Below are positions 6,060 to 11,614 of a stretch of 12,874 nucleotides of DNA, in pieces. The position numbers were made by a program, and so were the translations under genes. Source of the stretch: Candidatus Nanohaloarchaea archaeon (GTDB lineage Archaea > EX4484-52 > DAOVKX01); assembly GCA_030631505.1 (NCBI GenBank), contig DAOVKX010000024.1, positions 1 to 12,874 of the forward strand, given 5' to 3'. Every line of letters starts with the position of its first letter. Position 1 is the first letter of the stretch. The notes under the pieces were generated by a model. That model was not told where the DNA came from and made no database searches. It worked only from the letters and a program-made list of their open reading frames with translations.

Positions 6060-6335
6060 TTATTTTTTCTTAACTAGTTTTGAGAATTCTTTTTCAAACT
6101 CGTTTAACTGGTCCTGTGATTTTTTTATCGCGGTTAATAATGCTTTTTGGGGGTTCTTGGCTTTAATAATCAGCTTTGGTGAACCGAAAACAGGATGTTT
6201 TTTCTCATACGCAGCCAAAGTCACCGAGGGGTCCTCCCATAAATTGTTCCTCAAAAGATTTGGAAGGGTGTGCCTGGCATCATCTATTTCCACAGTTATC
6301 GTATTTTCTCCTTCTTCGGTAATCTTGACTTCCAT
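6060..6335 (-). CDS. rpoL: DNA-directed RNA polymerase subunit L
   Basis: RpoL (Rpb11/Rpb3-dimerisation type) pairs with RpoD to start assembly of archaeal RNA polymerase. The 91-residue protein contains the family core ARHTLPNLLRNNLWEDPSVTLAAYEKKHPVFGSPKL in pieces at about 20-55, followed by the long C-terminal helix ending in a lysine cluster. Length is normal. A GTGAT ribosome-site match lies about 5-9 nt before the ATG. A TATA box at 6382-6389 would give a leader of about 25 nt; a weaker box around 6358-6367 would make it leaderless. It stands alone 70 bp upstream of the DUF99 operon. Confidence 0.94.
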   Translation of the reverse strand: MEVKITEEGENTITVEIDDARHTLPNLLRNNLWEDPSVTLAAYEKKHPVFGSPKLIIKAKNPQKALLTAIKKSQDQLNEFEKEFSKLVKKK

Positions 6336-6381
6336 AAAATCACTGTAAATCTCGGTGTATTTTTATTATTCTGCTTGATTC

Positions 6382-6389
6382 TTTATATA
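6382..6389 (-). promoter_or_regulatory. TATA box of rpoL
   Basis: TATATAAA on the reverse strand lies about 50 nt before the rpoL ATG. The same bases border the start of the small plus-strand frame at 6389. Confidence 0.45.
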
Positions 6390-6551
6390 TGTTACAGATA
6401 ACTTTAAAAGTTTTCTCGGAGCCAGCTGTTTTTTTGGAAAATCAGGCCTGTTGGTTGAAAACTTTTTTAGGAATTGTTGACAGTGCTGAACCTATTGAAG
6501 AAGAAGATGTTTGAGCATATGGGTTATCTGGTTTCCGAGAGGTTAATCTGA
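6389..6551 (+). pseudogene. small gene with an apparent one-base frameshift
   Basis: The ATG at 6389 opens 41 codons ending at TGA 6512-6514. A second frame is open from 6471 to TGA 6549-6551 and reads ELLTVLNLLKKKMFEHMGYL. Dropping one G of the GG at 6470-6471, right after a run of six T, joins WLKTFL to ELLTVLNLL and gives one 53-codon protein with plausible helical composition. The joined frame would end 9 bp inside the convergent gene at 6543, matching the tight convergent ends elsewhere in this window. It may be a real mutation, a sequencing or assembly error, or coincidence. No family was recognised. Confidence 0.35.
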
Positions 6552-6833
6552 TTGTTCACAAGCAAAGAAGTTTTGAAAATCTTCTAATGCCTTTTTATCT
6601 GTTTTAAAATCAGAGTCAGAACCTGAAGCAATTGTTTTTTTAGGATTGGTTTCAGGTTCATAAATAGCCATACATGACTCATAAACGCCTTTAGCAATTT
6701 GGTCTGCAATAGGAAGAATTTGTTTTTTTATATTACTGGGCAACTGGTTAATGTCATTTCTTGCGTCTCTGACAAGCTGACGCGCCGTTTGATATTGACC
6801 AACATCATATTTCACTGCGTCTTCCTCTGCCAT
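6543..6833 (-). CDS. unrecognised small soluble protein (96 aa)
   Basis: This is a predicted mostly helical, soluble 96-residue protein. The first 55 residues (VGQYQTARQLVRDARNDINQLPSNIKKQILPIADQIAKGVYES) look like two or three helices. They are followed by a polar, probably disordered segment (NPKKTIASGSDSDFKTDK) and a short C-terminal helix with FFACEQSD. Reverse-strand GTGAT lies a few bases before the ATG, and an AT-rich TATA candidate is centred near 6866. There is no membrane segment and no catalytic motif. It begins a run of small accessory-looking genes; function is unknown. Confidence 0.6.
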   Translation of the reverse strand: MAEEDAVKYDVGQYQTARQLVRDARNDINQLPSNIKKQILPIADQIAKGVYESCMAIYEPETNPKKTIASGSDSDFKTDKKALEDFQNFFACEQSD

Positions 6834-6910
6834 TTTATCACTAAGTCATTATTGAAGAGAAAATTTTAAAAGTTTGTATTGGTTTTTGGGAGAAGATTTT
6901 AATCCATAAA

Positions 6911-7189
6911 TTACTTGATTTTTAACTGAGGGTCTTTGTATTCTGTACAAATTACTTTATCTTTCAAACCCGAATAGATATCTTCAGGTGTAACAGCTAA
7001 AAAGGATTGATGCCAGATAGAGTAGTTGTTTCCCATTGCCAATCTTAATTGTTCTTGAATTTCGCAATCTTTTGATTTAAGACATTCAGAACAATTATTA
7101 TTTAAAAATTTTGATGCAGATTCAAGTGTAAATTTCTGCCTGCCTGCAAGTTTGTAGCCTTCAGGAATTTTCGATATTTCATTTCCCAT
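6911..7189 (-). CDS. unrecognised small protein with a Cys cluster (92 aa)
   Basis: The frame can start at TTG 7198, but ATG 7189 (MGNEISKIPEGYKLAG) is preferred, because a TATA box at 7211-7218 is about 25 nt upstream and would give a leaderless mRNA. The 92-residue product holds NNCSECLKSKDCEIQ near residues 30-45, a CxxC pair plus a nearby Cys, and a fourth Cys in VICTEYKD. Four cysteines in a short protein suggest a small zinc- or iron-sulfur-binding site, although the spacing is not one I recognise. It is transcribed away from the gene at 7297. No homologue family was identified. Confidence 0.6.
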   Translation of the reverse strand: MGNEISKIPEGYKLAGRQKFTLESASKFLNNNCSECLKSKDCEIQEQLRLAMGNNYSIWHQSFLAVTPEDIYSGLKDKVICTEYKDPQLKIK

Positions 7190-7210
7190 ATTATACAATT
7201 AACAAAAAAT

Positions 7211-7218
7211 TTTATTAA
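7211..7218 (-). promoter_or_regulatory. TATA box of the Cys-cluster gene
   Basis: The reverse-strand TTAATAAAA-type element is centred about 25 nt before ATG 7189. Its position favours that start over the TTG at 7198. Confidence 0.4.
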
Positions 7219-7267
7219 TCTTTTCATAATTCTTGGGCAGAGGTATATAATCAGATTTTGTTCATAA

Positions 7268-7288
7268 ATATATAATTTCAAATTCCAA
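7268..7288 (+). promoter_or_regulatory. promoter copy 1 of a shared 21-nt element
   Basis: A TATATAA box continues into TTTCAAATTCCAA and ends 8 nt before ATG 7297. All 21 bases and the 8-nt spacing recur before the dUTPase gene (8662-8682). The TATA part places transcription at the start codon; the conserved downstream part lies where a regulator could bind. Confidence 0.65.
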
Positions 7289-7296
7289 TAAAAAAT

Positions 7297-7683
7297 ATGT
7301 CGAATGTTTTGGAAGTGTTGTTATCTGCAGATTTTGGGGTTATACAAACTCTGGCAGACGAATTAGATGAAACTCTTTCTAATATCGCCTATGCCGGAAT
7401 GGCAGAAGATAAAGATTACATAAGACATGAGCAGAGATATTTCCAAGAAAAATACGGAGAGTTAATTGGAGAACTTGATAAGTATTCTGATTTGATTGAA
7501 TCTATAGATTGCATACTTGCGGCTTACTATACATTGAATACTTTTTTAGATATTGTTGGCGATACCAAGTGGATTGAAGAAGAAGCAGAAAATGCGGTTC
7601 AGGAGTACTTAATTTGGCCTGATGGGATGGAACTAATCGAAGTTGAGGATGAGTGTGGATTTTCTGTATTTCATCCGAGTTAA
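7297..7683 (+). CDS. unrecognised acidic protein (128 aa)
   Basis: This is a soluble and strongly acidic protein with largely helical character: LADELDETLSNIAYAGMAEDKDYIRHEQRY near the N-terminus, a middle helix EKYGELIGELDKYSDLIESIDCIL, then IEEEAENAVQEYL and a C-terminal tail with DECGFSVFHPS. No family was recognised. Acidity and size would suit a DNA-mimic or small inhibitory partner, but nothing demonstrates it. The start is well supported by a TATA box about 25 nt upstream with no leader. Its promoter is a 21-nt match to that of the dUTPase gene, so the two are probably expressed together. The stop overlaps that of the convergent gene (TTAA, 7680-7683). Confidence 0.7.
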   Translation: MSNVLEVLLSADFGVIQTLADELDETLSNIAYAGMAEDKDYIRHEQRYFQEKYGELIGELDKYSDLIESIDCILAAYYTLNTFLDIVGDTKWIEEEAENAVQEYLIWPDGMELIEVEDECGFSVFHPS

Positions 7684-7913
7684 TTAATTTTAATCTGATT
7701 GCATTCTTCAATAATTTCATTCATACATTTTAACAGTTTTGGAGCAGCAACTTTCTCAAAGGTGTTATTTACAATTTTGCATCTTTCAGCAGGAGGAGTA
7801 TAAAAGTCACAGTTTCCATTTTTTTCCAAAACAAGGTCTATTATATATCTCACGCCGCTCTCTATTTTGTCTTTAATAATCGGCTGTTCTTTTTTTAATT
7901 CCTGATAATCCAT
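7680..7913 (-). CDS. unrecognised small protein (77 aa)
   Basis: The 77-residue soluble protein has a helical N-terminal half (QELKKEQPIIKDKIESGVRYIIDLVLEK), then NGNCDFYTPPAERCKIVNN, and a C-terminal helix with two more cysteines (LKCMNEIIEECNQ). Four cysteines could support a disulfide or metal site. A TATA-like element at 7936-7947 is about 28 nt before the ATG, consistent with a leaderless mRNA. The stop overlaps that of the gene at 7297. Its ATG overlaps, head to head, the ATG of a small plus-strand frame at 7912 (shared CATG). Function is unknown. Confidence 0.58.
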   Translation of the reverse strand: MDYQELKKEQPIIKDKIESGVRYIIDLVLEKNGNCDFYTPPAERCKIVNNTFEKVAAPKLLKCMNEIIEECNQIKIN

Positions 7914-8037
7914 GAATGTGTTAACTGATGAAGAGAATATAATATTATGCTTATCAATTGACGATGTGTTCGACTATAACTGTGCTGTAAAATTAAAAAT
8001 TAAAGGGGATGAATTTTGTTATTTTTTTGATAACTGA
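7912..8037 (+). CDS. possible 41-residue acidic protein
   Basis: The frame fills a gap of 79 bp between two reverse-strand genes and runs 45 bp into the end of the metallopeptidase gene. The product contains TDEENIILCLSIDDVFDY and ends FCYFFDN. Its composition is protein-like, but no ribosome site is visible, and the nearest TATA-like stretch (7872-7880) is inside the opposite gene. The same DNA must serve as promoter for the gene at 7680-7913. It could be a chance frame. Confidence 0.25.
   Translation: MNVLTDEENIILCLSIDDVFDYNCAVKLKIKGDEFCYFFDN
7936..7947 (-). promoter_or_regulatory. TATA element of the 77-residue gene
   Basis: The reverse-strand TAATATTATATT stretch is centred about 28 nt before ATG 7913. 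Confidence 0.4.
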
Positions 8038-8601
8038 TGTTTTATTTTTAAGTGTTCCTTGATATATTCGTATTGCTGGTCTAAAATAAACGCAATTGTC
8101 CTCTGGTAATATTGTGGCGACATCACTTCCATTTTTCTGGAGTGCATAAAGAGAACCTATGTTTGCTACAAGTTCTCTTTCGTATACAGAACATTTATCA
8201 TAATCAGGGTATTTCATCAGGTCTATTTGCACACTTACTTCGTTAAGTTTTTCCTGAAGCAGAGCTATTTGGCCTATGTGATGTAGTACGTGGGTTTCTT
8301 CATGACTTCTTCTATATATTTCACTTAGAGCGTCTGTATGTTTATAAAAAATAACATATTTTCTTTCCATCTCTCCTTTTCTATGTATACACATGTATAC
8401 TGCCGGTGGAGTGTCTTTGTCTATTCTCGGAATGTGTTTGGTAAATTCTTTGTAACCTATTAGGTTACCAAACCCGTCTTGGAAAACTTTTTCGATGTGC
8501 GCACCCATGTCTTCTATAAAACCGTCATCTCTAAGAGAATATAACTCACTTTCAATTGTAATGCCCAGCGTTGAAAAATTTAATTTGTTTATATGAATCA
8601 C
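7993..8601 (-). CDS. putative HExxH zinc metallopeptidase
   Basis: This 202-residue protein has RRSHEETHVLHHIG at about 97-110, so His100-Glu101-x2-His104 forms an HExxH zinc site. About 37 residues on, YERELVANIGSLYAL supplies Glu141/Glu143 as a candidate third ligand. The HExxH-then-E-x-x-A/N layout recalls ImmA/IrrE-type and related gluzincin peptidases, which cut repressors or antitoxins, but overall resemblance is not strong enough to name the family. There is no signal peptide or membrane helix. The frame also allows TTG at 8604; GTG 8601 is preferred because a TATA box at 8622-8629 is about 24 nt upstream. It is transcribed away from dUTPase. No XRE partner is fused or adjacent. Confidence 0.65.
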   Translation of the reverse strand: MIHINKLNFSTLGITIESELYSLRDDGFIEDMGAHIEKVFQDGFGNLIGYKEFTKHIPRIDKDTPPAVYMCIHRKGEMERKYVIFYKHTDALSEIYRRSHEETHVLHHIGQIALLQEKLNEVSVQIDLMKYPDYDKCSVYERELVANIGSLYALQKNGSDVATILPEDNCVYFRPAIRIYQGTLKNKTSVIKKITKFIPFNF

Positions 8602-8621
8602 CAATAAATGCCTTTTTGTTT

Positions 8622-8629
8622 TTTAAATA
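8622..8629 (-). promoter_or_regulatory. TATA box of the metallopeptidase gene
   Basis: Reverse-strand TATTTAAA is centred about 24 nt before the GTG at 8601, implying a leaderless transcript and supporting GTG over the TTG 3 nt upstream. Confidence 0.45.
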
Positions 8630-8661
8630 CTTTGAAATTTATTTAAATCTTTCTTTTACAC

Positions 8662-8682
8662 ATATATAATTTCAAATTCCAA
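8662..8682 (+). promoter_or_regulatory. promoter copy 2 of the shared 21-nt element
   Basis: It is identical over 21 bases to 7268-7288 and again ends exactly 8 nt before the start codon (ATG 8691). The flanking bases differ, so the match is confined to the core promoter. Confidence 0.65.
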
Positions 8683-8690
8683 GAAAGATT

Positions 8691-9167
8691 ATGGACAAAG
8701 TTCTGAAGGTTAAATCCCTTGCAGATACAGACAAAATCGGGTTTAACAGAGTTGGCGATGCAGGAATAGATTTGAGGGCTTCGGGCGTCTGGGTTGTTGA
8801 CATGGATTCTGAAACGAAAAAGGTGGAATGTGAGAGTTACGAGATTCAGCCCGGCGAGAGGATTATGGCAAAGACCGGGGTTCAGGTTGCAGTTCCTGAG
8901 GGATGCTGGGGGAATATAAGGGACAGGAGCGGCCTGGCGCTTAAGGAGGGCCTGCATGTTCTTTCAGGAGTGCTGGATGAAACATATAGGGGTGAAATAG
9001 GCATTGTCATTGTTAACTTGAGTAAGGTTCCGAGAACAATAAAGAAAAACGAACGGATTGCGCAGATGATAATTGCTCCATATATTTCTCCAAAGATAGA
9101 ATACGTTGAAGACTTAGATAATACTATTAGAAATTCTGATGGGTTTGGAAGCAGCGGTAAGGAATAG
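8691..9167 (+). CDS. dut: dUTP diphosphatase (trimeric dUTPase)
   Basis: This enzyme hydrolyses dUTP to dUMP and diphosphate, keeping uracil out of DNA and feeding dTMP synthesis. All five motifs of the trimeric family are present in 158 residues: DAGIDLRA (23-30), RDRSGLAL (77-84), GVLDETYRG (93-101, with catalytic Asp96 and base-stacking Tyr99), ERIAQMII (121-128) and RNSDGFGSSG (147-156, the P-loop-like tail that closes over the phosphates). The loop between motifs I and II (about 31-55) is longer than in compact bacterial enzymes. Motif III with Tyr argues for dUTPase rather than dCTP deaminase. Transcription probably starts at the ATG. Confidence 0.95.
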   Translation: MDKVLKVKSLADTDKIGFNRVGDAGIDLRASGVWVVDMDSETKKVECESYEIQPGERIMAKTGVQVAVPEGCWGNIRDRSGLALKEGLHVLSGVLDETYRGEIGIVIVNLSKVPRTIKKNERIAQMIIAPYISPKIEYVEDLDNTIRNSDGFGSSGKE

Positions 9168-9172
9168 TTGGG

Positions 9173-9177
9173 TTTTT
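9173..9177 (+). terminator. short oligo-T terminator candidate
   Basis: GGGTTTTT-like sequence lies a few bases after the dut stop and before the convergent nucleotidyltransferase gene. Confidence 0.25.
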
Positions 9178-9223
9178 CACAAATAAAGCAAGAAATATTG
9201 GAGTAAAGAAAGCCAATCACACA

Positions 9224-9964
9224 TTAATTTTTATTAAATATTTTTCTTCTTGCATCAAAATCTTCATGAGTATCAATCTCAACCCATTTTAATCCTGATA
9301 CATCTAAAGCATAAAAAGGCACATTTTTTTCAATTAATCTTTCATAAGCACCCTCATAATATTCCTGATGATTTTTTTTATCTTTCATCATCAGTTCTAA
9401 TTCTTTAAACAACAATTTTGCTGTATTTTTCCCTATTTTTTCAATACCTATCGATTCGCCGATAGCATCTTTTGGATTAACAGTTTTGCTTGCCTTAAGT
9501 ATCTTATCTTTATCATCAATGATGACTTTTATTTCTTCAGCAGCGAGATTTATGTTTTTATCCACACATAAACAGTTTTCATGCTTGTATCTGATAAGTC
9601 TTTCGAGTATTTCTTTATCAAACACAACATCTGCATCAAATTTAATAAAACCTGACTCTTTGATTAAATCTTTTACCAGCATTAAAGAAAAACCGGTATT
9701 GGTTTCTGCATACTTTTCATTTACAACAAAACCAGCATCCAAATCAGGAAATCTAGTTTTAACATAATCCTGAATCTGCTCTTTTAGGTATCCGATAACA
9801 AAAATAACTTCATTTATTCCACAATCCCGAATGTGAGATAACATCATTTCAAGAATAGTATTATCTCCAACCTTTAACAGGCTTTTTGGGCAGTTATCAG
9901 TAAGTGGCCTGATTCTTGAGCCAACTCCTGCTGCTAATATTATTGCTTTCATTTTTTCTTCCAT
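9224..9964 (-). CDS. LicC-like nucleotidyltransferase
   Basis: This Rossmann-type NTP transferase activates a phosphorylated small molecule or sugar with CTP, UTP or another NTP. The 246-residue protein begins with the signature AIILAAGVGSRIRPLTDNCPKSLL (8-30: G-x-G-S-R and the PK pair). It continues with CGINEVIFVIGYLKEQI, KYAETNTGFSLM, and the metal-binding FIKFDADVVFDK with Asp110/Asp112. Its end, WVEIDTHEDFDARRKIF, is typical of the LicC phosphocholine cytidylyltransferase-like group, so CTP is a likely donor, though substrate cannot be read from sequence. ATG 9964 is preceded by GGCGAT; ATG 9952 is an alternative. It is last of the accessory cassette with isomerase and ATP-grasp genes. 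Confidence 0.85.
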   Translation of the reverse strand: MEEKMKAIILAAGVGSRIRPLTDNCPKSLLKVGDNTILEMMLSHIRDCGINEVIFVIGYLKEQIQDYVKTRFPDLDAGFVVNEKYAETNTGFSLMLVKDLIKESGFIKFDADVVFDKEILERLIRYKHENCLCVDKNINLAAEEIKVIIDDKDKILKASKTVNPKDAIGESIGIEKIGKNTAKLLFKELELMMKDKKNHQEYYEGAYERLIEKNVPFYALDVSGLKWVEIDTHEDFDARRKIFNKN

Positions 9965-10017
9965 TTTAATCGCCTTAAGATTTATTTTATCAGTTTCCAG
10001 TATACTTTTTAATAAGA

Positions 10018-10221
10018 TTATTTGAAAGATGAATTGATTTTTCTAACTCCTGTCTTGTTTTTTTGTACACAAATTAAATTCCCAAGTGAAGTTTTATTCT
10101 TTATAAATTGAGTTCCTGCTTTTCTCTGTCCAACAATGCAAATTTCTTCTCCTTTTTTATATAATTCTAAAGAATCATTAGGTACAGATAATCGTATAAT
10201 AATTGTATGTTGTAAAGACAT
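10018..10221 (-). pseudogene. C-terminal fragment of a second ATP-grasp gene
   Basis: The 67-codon product matches the C-terminus of the ATP-grasp protein encoded at 11834-12874. I count 27 identities over 45 residues, including LELYKK, IVGQR and KTSLGN. No upstream in-frame continuation exists: a stop lies 7 codons before the ATG, and bases further up are hairpin-rich non-coding DNA. The catalytic ATP-grasp core is absent, so it cannot act as a ligase. A TATA-like TATATA (around 10248-10256) about 30 nt upstream means it may still be transcribed. It is most simply the tail of a duplicated gene whose middle was deleted or replaced; a free-standing small domain is a less likely reading. Confidence 0.75.
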
Positions 10222-10257
10222 CAGTAATATTTTAGGTTAATTCCCTTGATATATAGT

Positions 10258-10527
10258 AAAAGCCATAACTTTTTACACTTATGGCTTTTCCATATGCTTA
10301 AAATTGCGAGGCAATTTTAGCATCCAGTGAATTGAAGATTCACCAGGATCCTAAGAAATTCCAAAGGAATTTCTGGGATTGCGAAATTGCTCTGCAATGT
10401 CTAATTTCGCAATAAGGAAATCGGAACGATTTGCGAAATTTTGTAAATTTGTACCAAATTTACAATTTTTGAAATTCTAAATTTTCGCAAATTTCGAAAA
10501 TCCAGGAAATCTTTGATTCCCCCGGAT
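10258..10527. repeat. cluster of about eight consecutive short-loop hairpins
   Basis: Inverted repeats run almost without gaps. H1: 10258-10268/10279-10289, 11 bp. H2: 10294-10307/10311-10323, 13 bp with one bulge, loop GAG. H3: GTGAAT 10327-10332/10338-10343. H4: AGAAATTCC 10354-10362/10366-10374, loop AAA, extended by ATCC/GGAT. H5: TTGCGAAATT 10379-10388/10403-10412, containing ATTGC-TCT-GCAAT. H6: AAATCG-GAA-CGATTT 10418-10432. H7: TTGTAAATTTG 10441-10451/10455-10465, loop TAC. H8: ATTTTCG 10481-10487/10495-10501. H9: 10505-10511/10515-10520, loop TTT, clamped by ATCC/GGAT. TTGCGAAATT occurs again at 10431-10440. No coding frame spans the cluster. Confidence 0.85.
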
Positions 10528-10582
10528 AGATTAAGGTCTGTTTGTTTTTGGTTAAGTTTGTGCATTTTTCATCGTTGGGATA

Positions 10583-10590
10583 CTTTATAT
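10583..10590 (-). promoter_or_regulatory. TATA-like box facing the hairpin cluster
   Basis: Reverse-strand CATATAAAG predicts transcription from about 10562 straight into the hairpin cluster. H1 followed by TTTT (reverse strand) would be a fitting end, so a transcript of about 300 nt is possible. Confidence 0.3.
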
Positions 10591-10692
10591 GCAATGAAAA
10601 AGCATGGAATTATCCAAGAGTACACAGATTCCATGATTTAGTAACGACGTTAACTATAATCAAGAAATAACTTTTAGGGAATGGTAGGGAAT

Positions 10693-10797
10693 TTAGAACT
10701 TATCCATTTTTGGAAGTCTAACTCTCACAGGTGATATATCTTGTATTCTTTCATACAAATTCTTCCCATAATCAGCGTAAATGTGAAGAATTGACAT
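10693..10797 (-). pseudogene. 34-codon start fragment of an unidentified gene
   Basis: An ATG inside the last codons of the isomerase gene (overlap 26 nt, a different frame) opens 34 codons ending in TAA. The product includes ILHIYADYGKNLYERIQ and then ISPVRVRLPKMDKF, which has convincing protein composition and the look of a gene's N-terminus. It stops abruptly where the hairpin-rich scar begins. With the ATP-grasp tail at 10018-10221 on the same strand 470 bp downstream, it may be the front of the same broken gene. That cannot be tested here because the N-terminus of the intact ATP-grasp gene is outside the window. A genuine short gene is the alternative. Confidence 0.45.
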
Positions 10798-11614
10798 GTT
10801 CTTGTACCATTTTAGTAAATTTTTCACCAGTTTGATATGCTTCTGAAAGAAATAATTCTTCTTCAGTAATCTCTGGGTGATTTGTCATTATTACTTCCAT
10901 ACTAATGCATTTATTATATGATGATCTAGCAAGTATCCCTGCTAATTCCTCCCATTTTACAGTACCTGAAAAAGGAAGTTTGTGTTGACTAGCTATACCA
11001 TTATTATCATTAAGATGAACTGAAATCAGGCGATCTGCTAAAGCTTCAAGAAGCGGTAAATCGTGTTCTATATTGCCATGACCAGAATCATAGCAAAAAC
11101 CAAGAAAGTCAGGTTGATATTCAGAAAAAGTCTTTATAATCTCATCATAATCTATATGGAATTTTGGATTTTCTAAAGCAATTTTAACCCCCTGTTCTCT
11201 TGCATATGGTTCTAGCTCATTTAATGAGCTACATAATCTGCTCCAATAACTTTTATTATGAGATATGTCTGATTCATGTCCAAAATGTAACATTATTGTA
11301 TCACAAGATAATTCATTTGCCATGTCAATTCTATTTTTTACAAGTTCAAGACCTAATTTCCTTTTATGTGCCTCTGAAGATAGCCAATATTTTTCTTTAC
11401 CTTCAGATGCATGTAAATCTAATATCTTAAGATCATACTCATTTAACCATCCTGATATCTCATCGATTTCAGTGTCAGAATACAAGTGATCAGTATTAAA
11501 TTCATGACACCAAAGAACATGCGTAAAACCAGCTTTTGAAATTTTTTGAAGATACGGCTCAGGATTTCCTATATCTGTTATGTAATCTGTTGCGATAGAT
11601 AGTTCTAAAGTCAT
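10772..11614 (-). CDS. sugar-phosphate isomerase/epimerase-like TIM-barrel protein
   Basis: The 280-residue protein belongs to the xylose isomerase-like TIM barrel superfamily (AP endonuclease family 2 fold), which includes sugar isomerases, epimerases, inosose dehydratases and endonuclease IV. Metal ligands fall where expected: ALENPKF with Glu148, FCYDSGHGN with Asp176 and His179, SVHLNDN with His200, and SMEV with Glu240. It lacks the extra histidines expected of endonuclease IV, so a small-molecule substrate, likely a polyol or sugar, is favoured. A TATA box (11637-11644) centred about 26 nt upstream of the ATG predicts a leaderless mRNA. It lies between ATP-grasp and nucleotidyltransferase genes on the same strand, suggesting one pathway. 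The product is unknown. Confidence 0.85.
   Translation of the reverse strand: MTLELSIATDYITDIGNPEPYLQKISKAGFTHVLWCHEFNTDHLYSDTEIDEISGWLNEYDLKILDLHASEGKEKYWLSSEAHKRKLGLELVKNRIDMANELSCDTIMLHFGHESDISHNKSYWSRLCSSLNELEPYAREQGVKIALENPKFHIDYDEIIKTFSEYQPDFLGFCYDSGHGNIEHDLPLLEALADRLISVHLNDNNGIASQHKLPFSGTVKWEELAGILARSSYNKCISMEVIMTNHPEITEEELFLSEAYQTGEKFTKMVQEHVNSSHLR

Larger units (their letters stand above)
10222..10692. other. 471-bp non-coding scar around the hairpin cluster
   Basis: No convincing gene lies here. Outside the hairpin cluster, 10531-10692 holds a further 8-bp inverted repeat (CATGGAAT 10603-10610, ATTCCATG 10628-10635) and an imperfect one (TTTTTCAT 10565-10572, ATGAAAAA 10594-10601). 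The latter encloses a TATA-like sequence at 10583-10590 that reads as a box on both strands. Only 6- to 15-codon frames start nearby. The stretch sits exactly between a gene-start fragment (10797) and a gene-end fragment (10221) on the same strand. Confidence 0.6.

Noticed and set aside
8643..9220. two reverse-strand frames of 104 and 112 codons across the dUTPase gene
   Set aside because: All five dUTPase motifs are on the plus strand, and the antisense products have no recognisable motif.
10258..10527. CRISPR array
   Set aside because: The elements are palindromes with differing sequences and no repeat of constant length or regular spacers; there are no cas genes.
10594..10641. 15-codon plus-strand frame (MKKHGIIQEYTDSMI) in the scar
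   Set aside because: It is too short to support; the TATA-like box is only a few bases upstream, and the DNA is explained by an inverted repeat.
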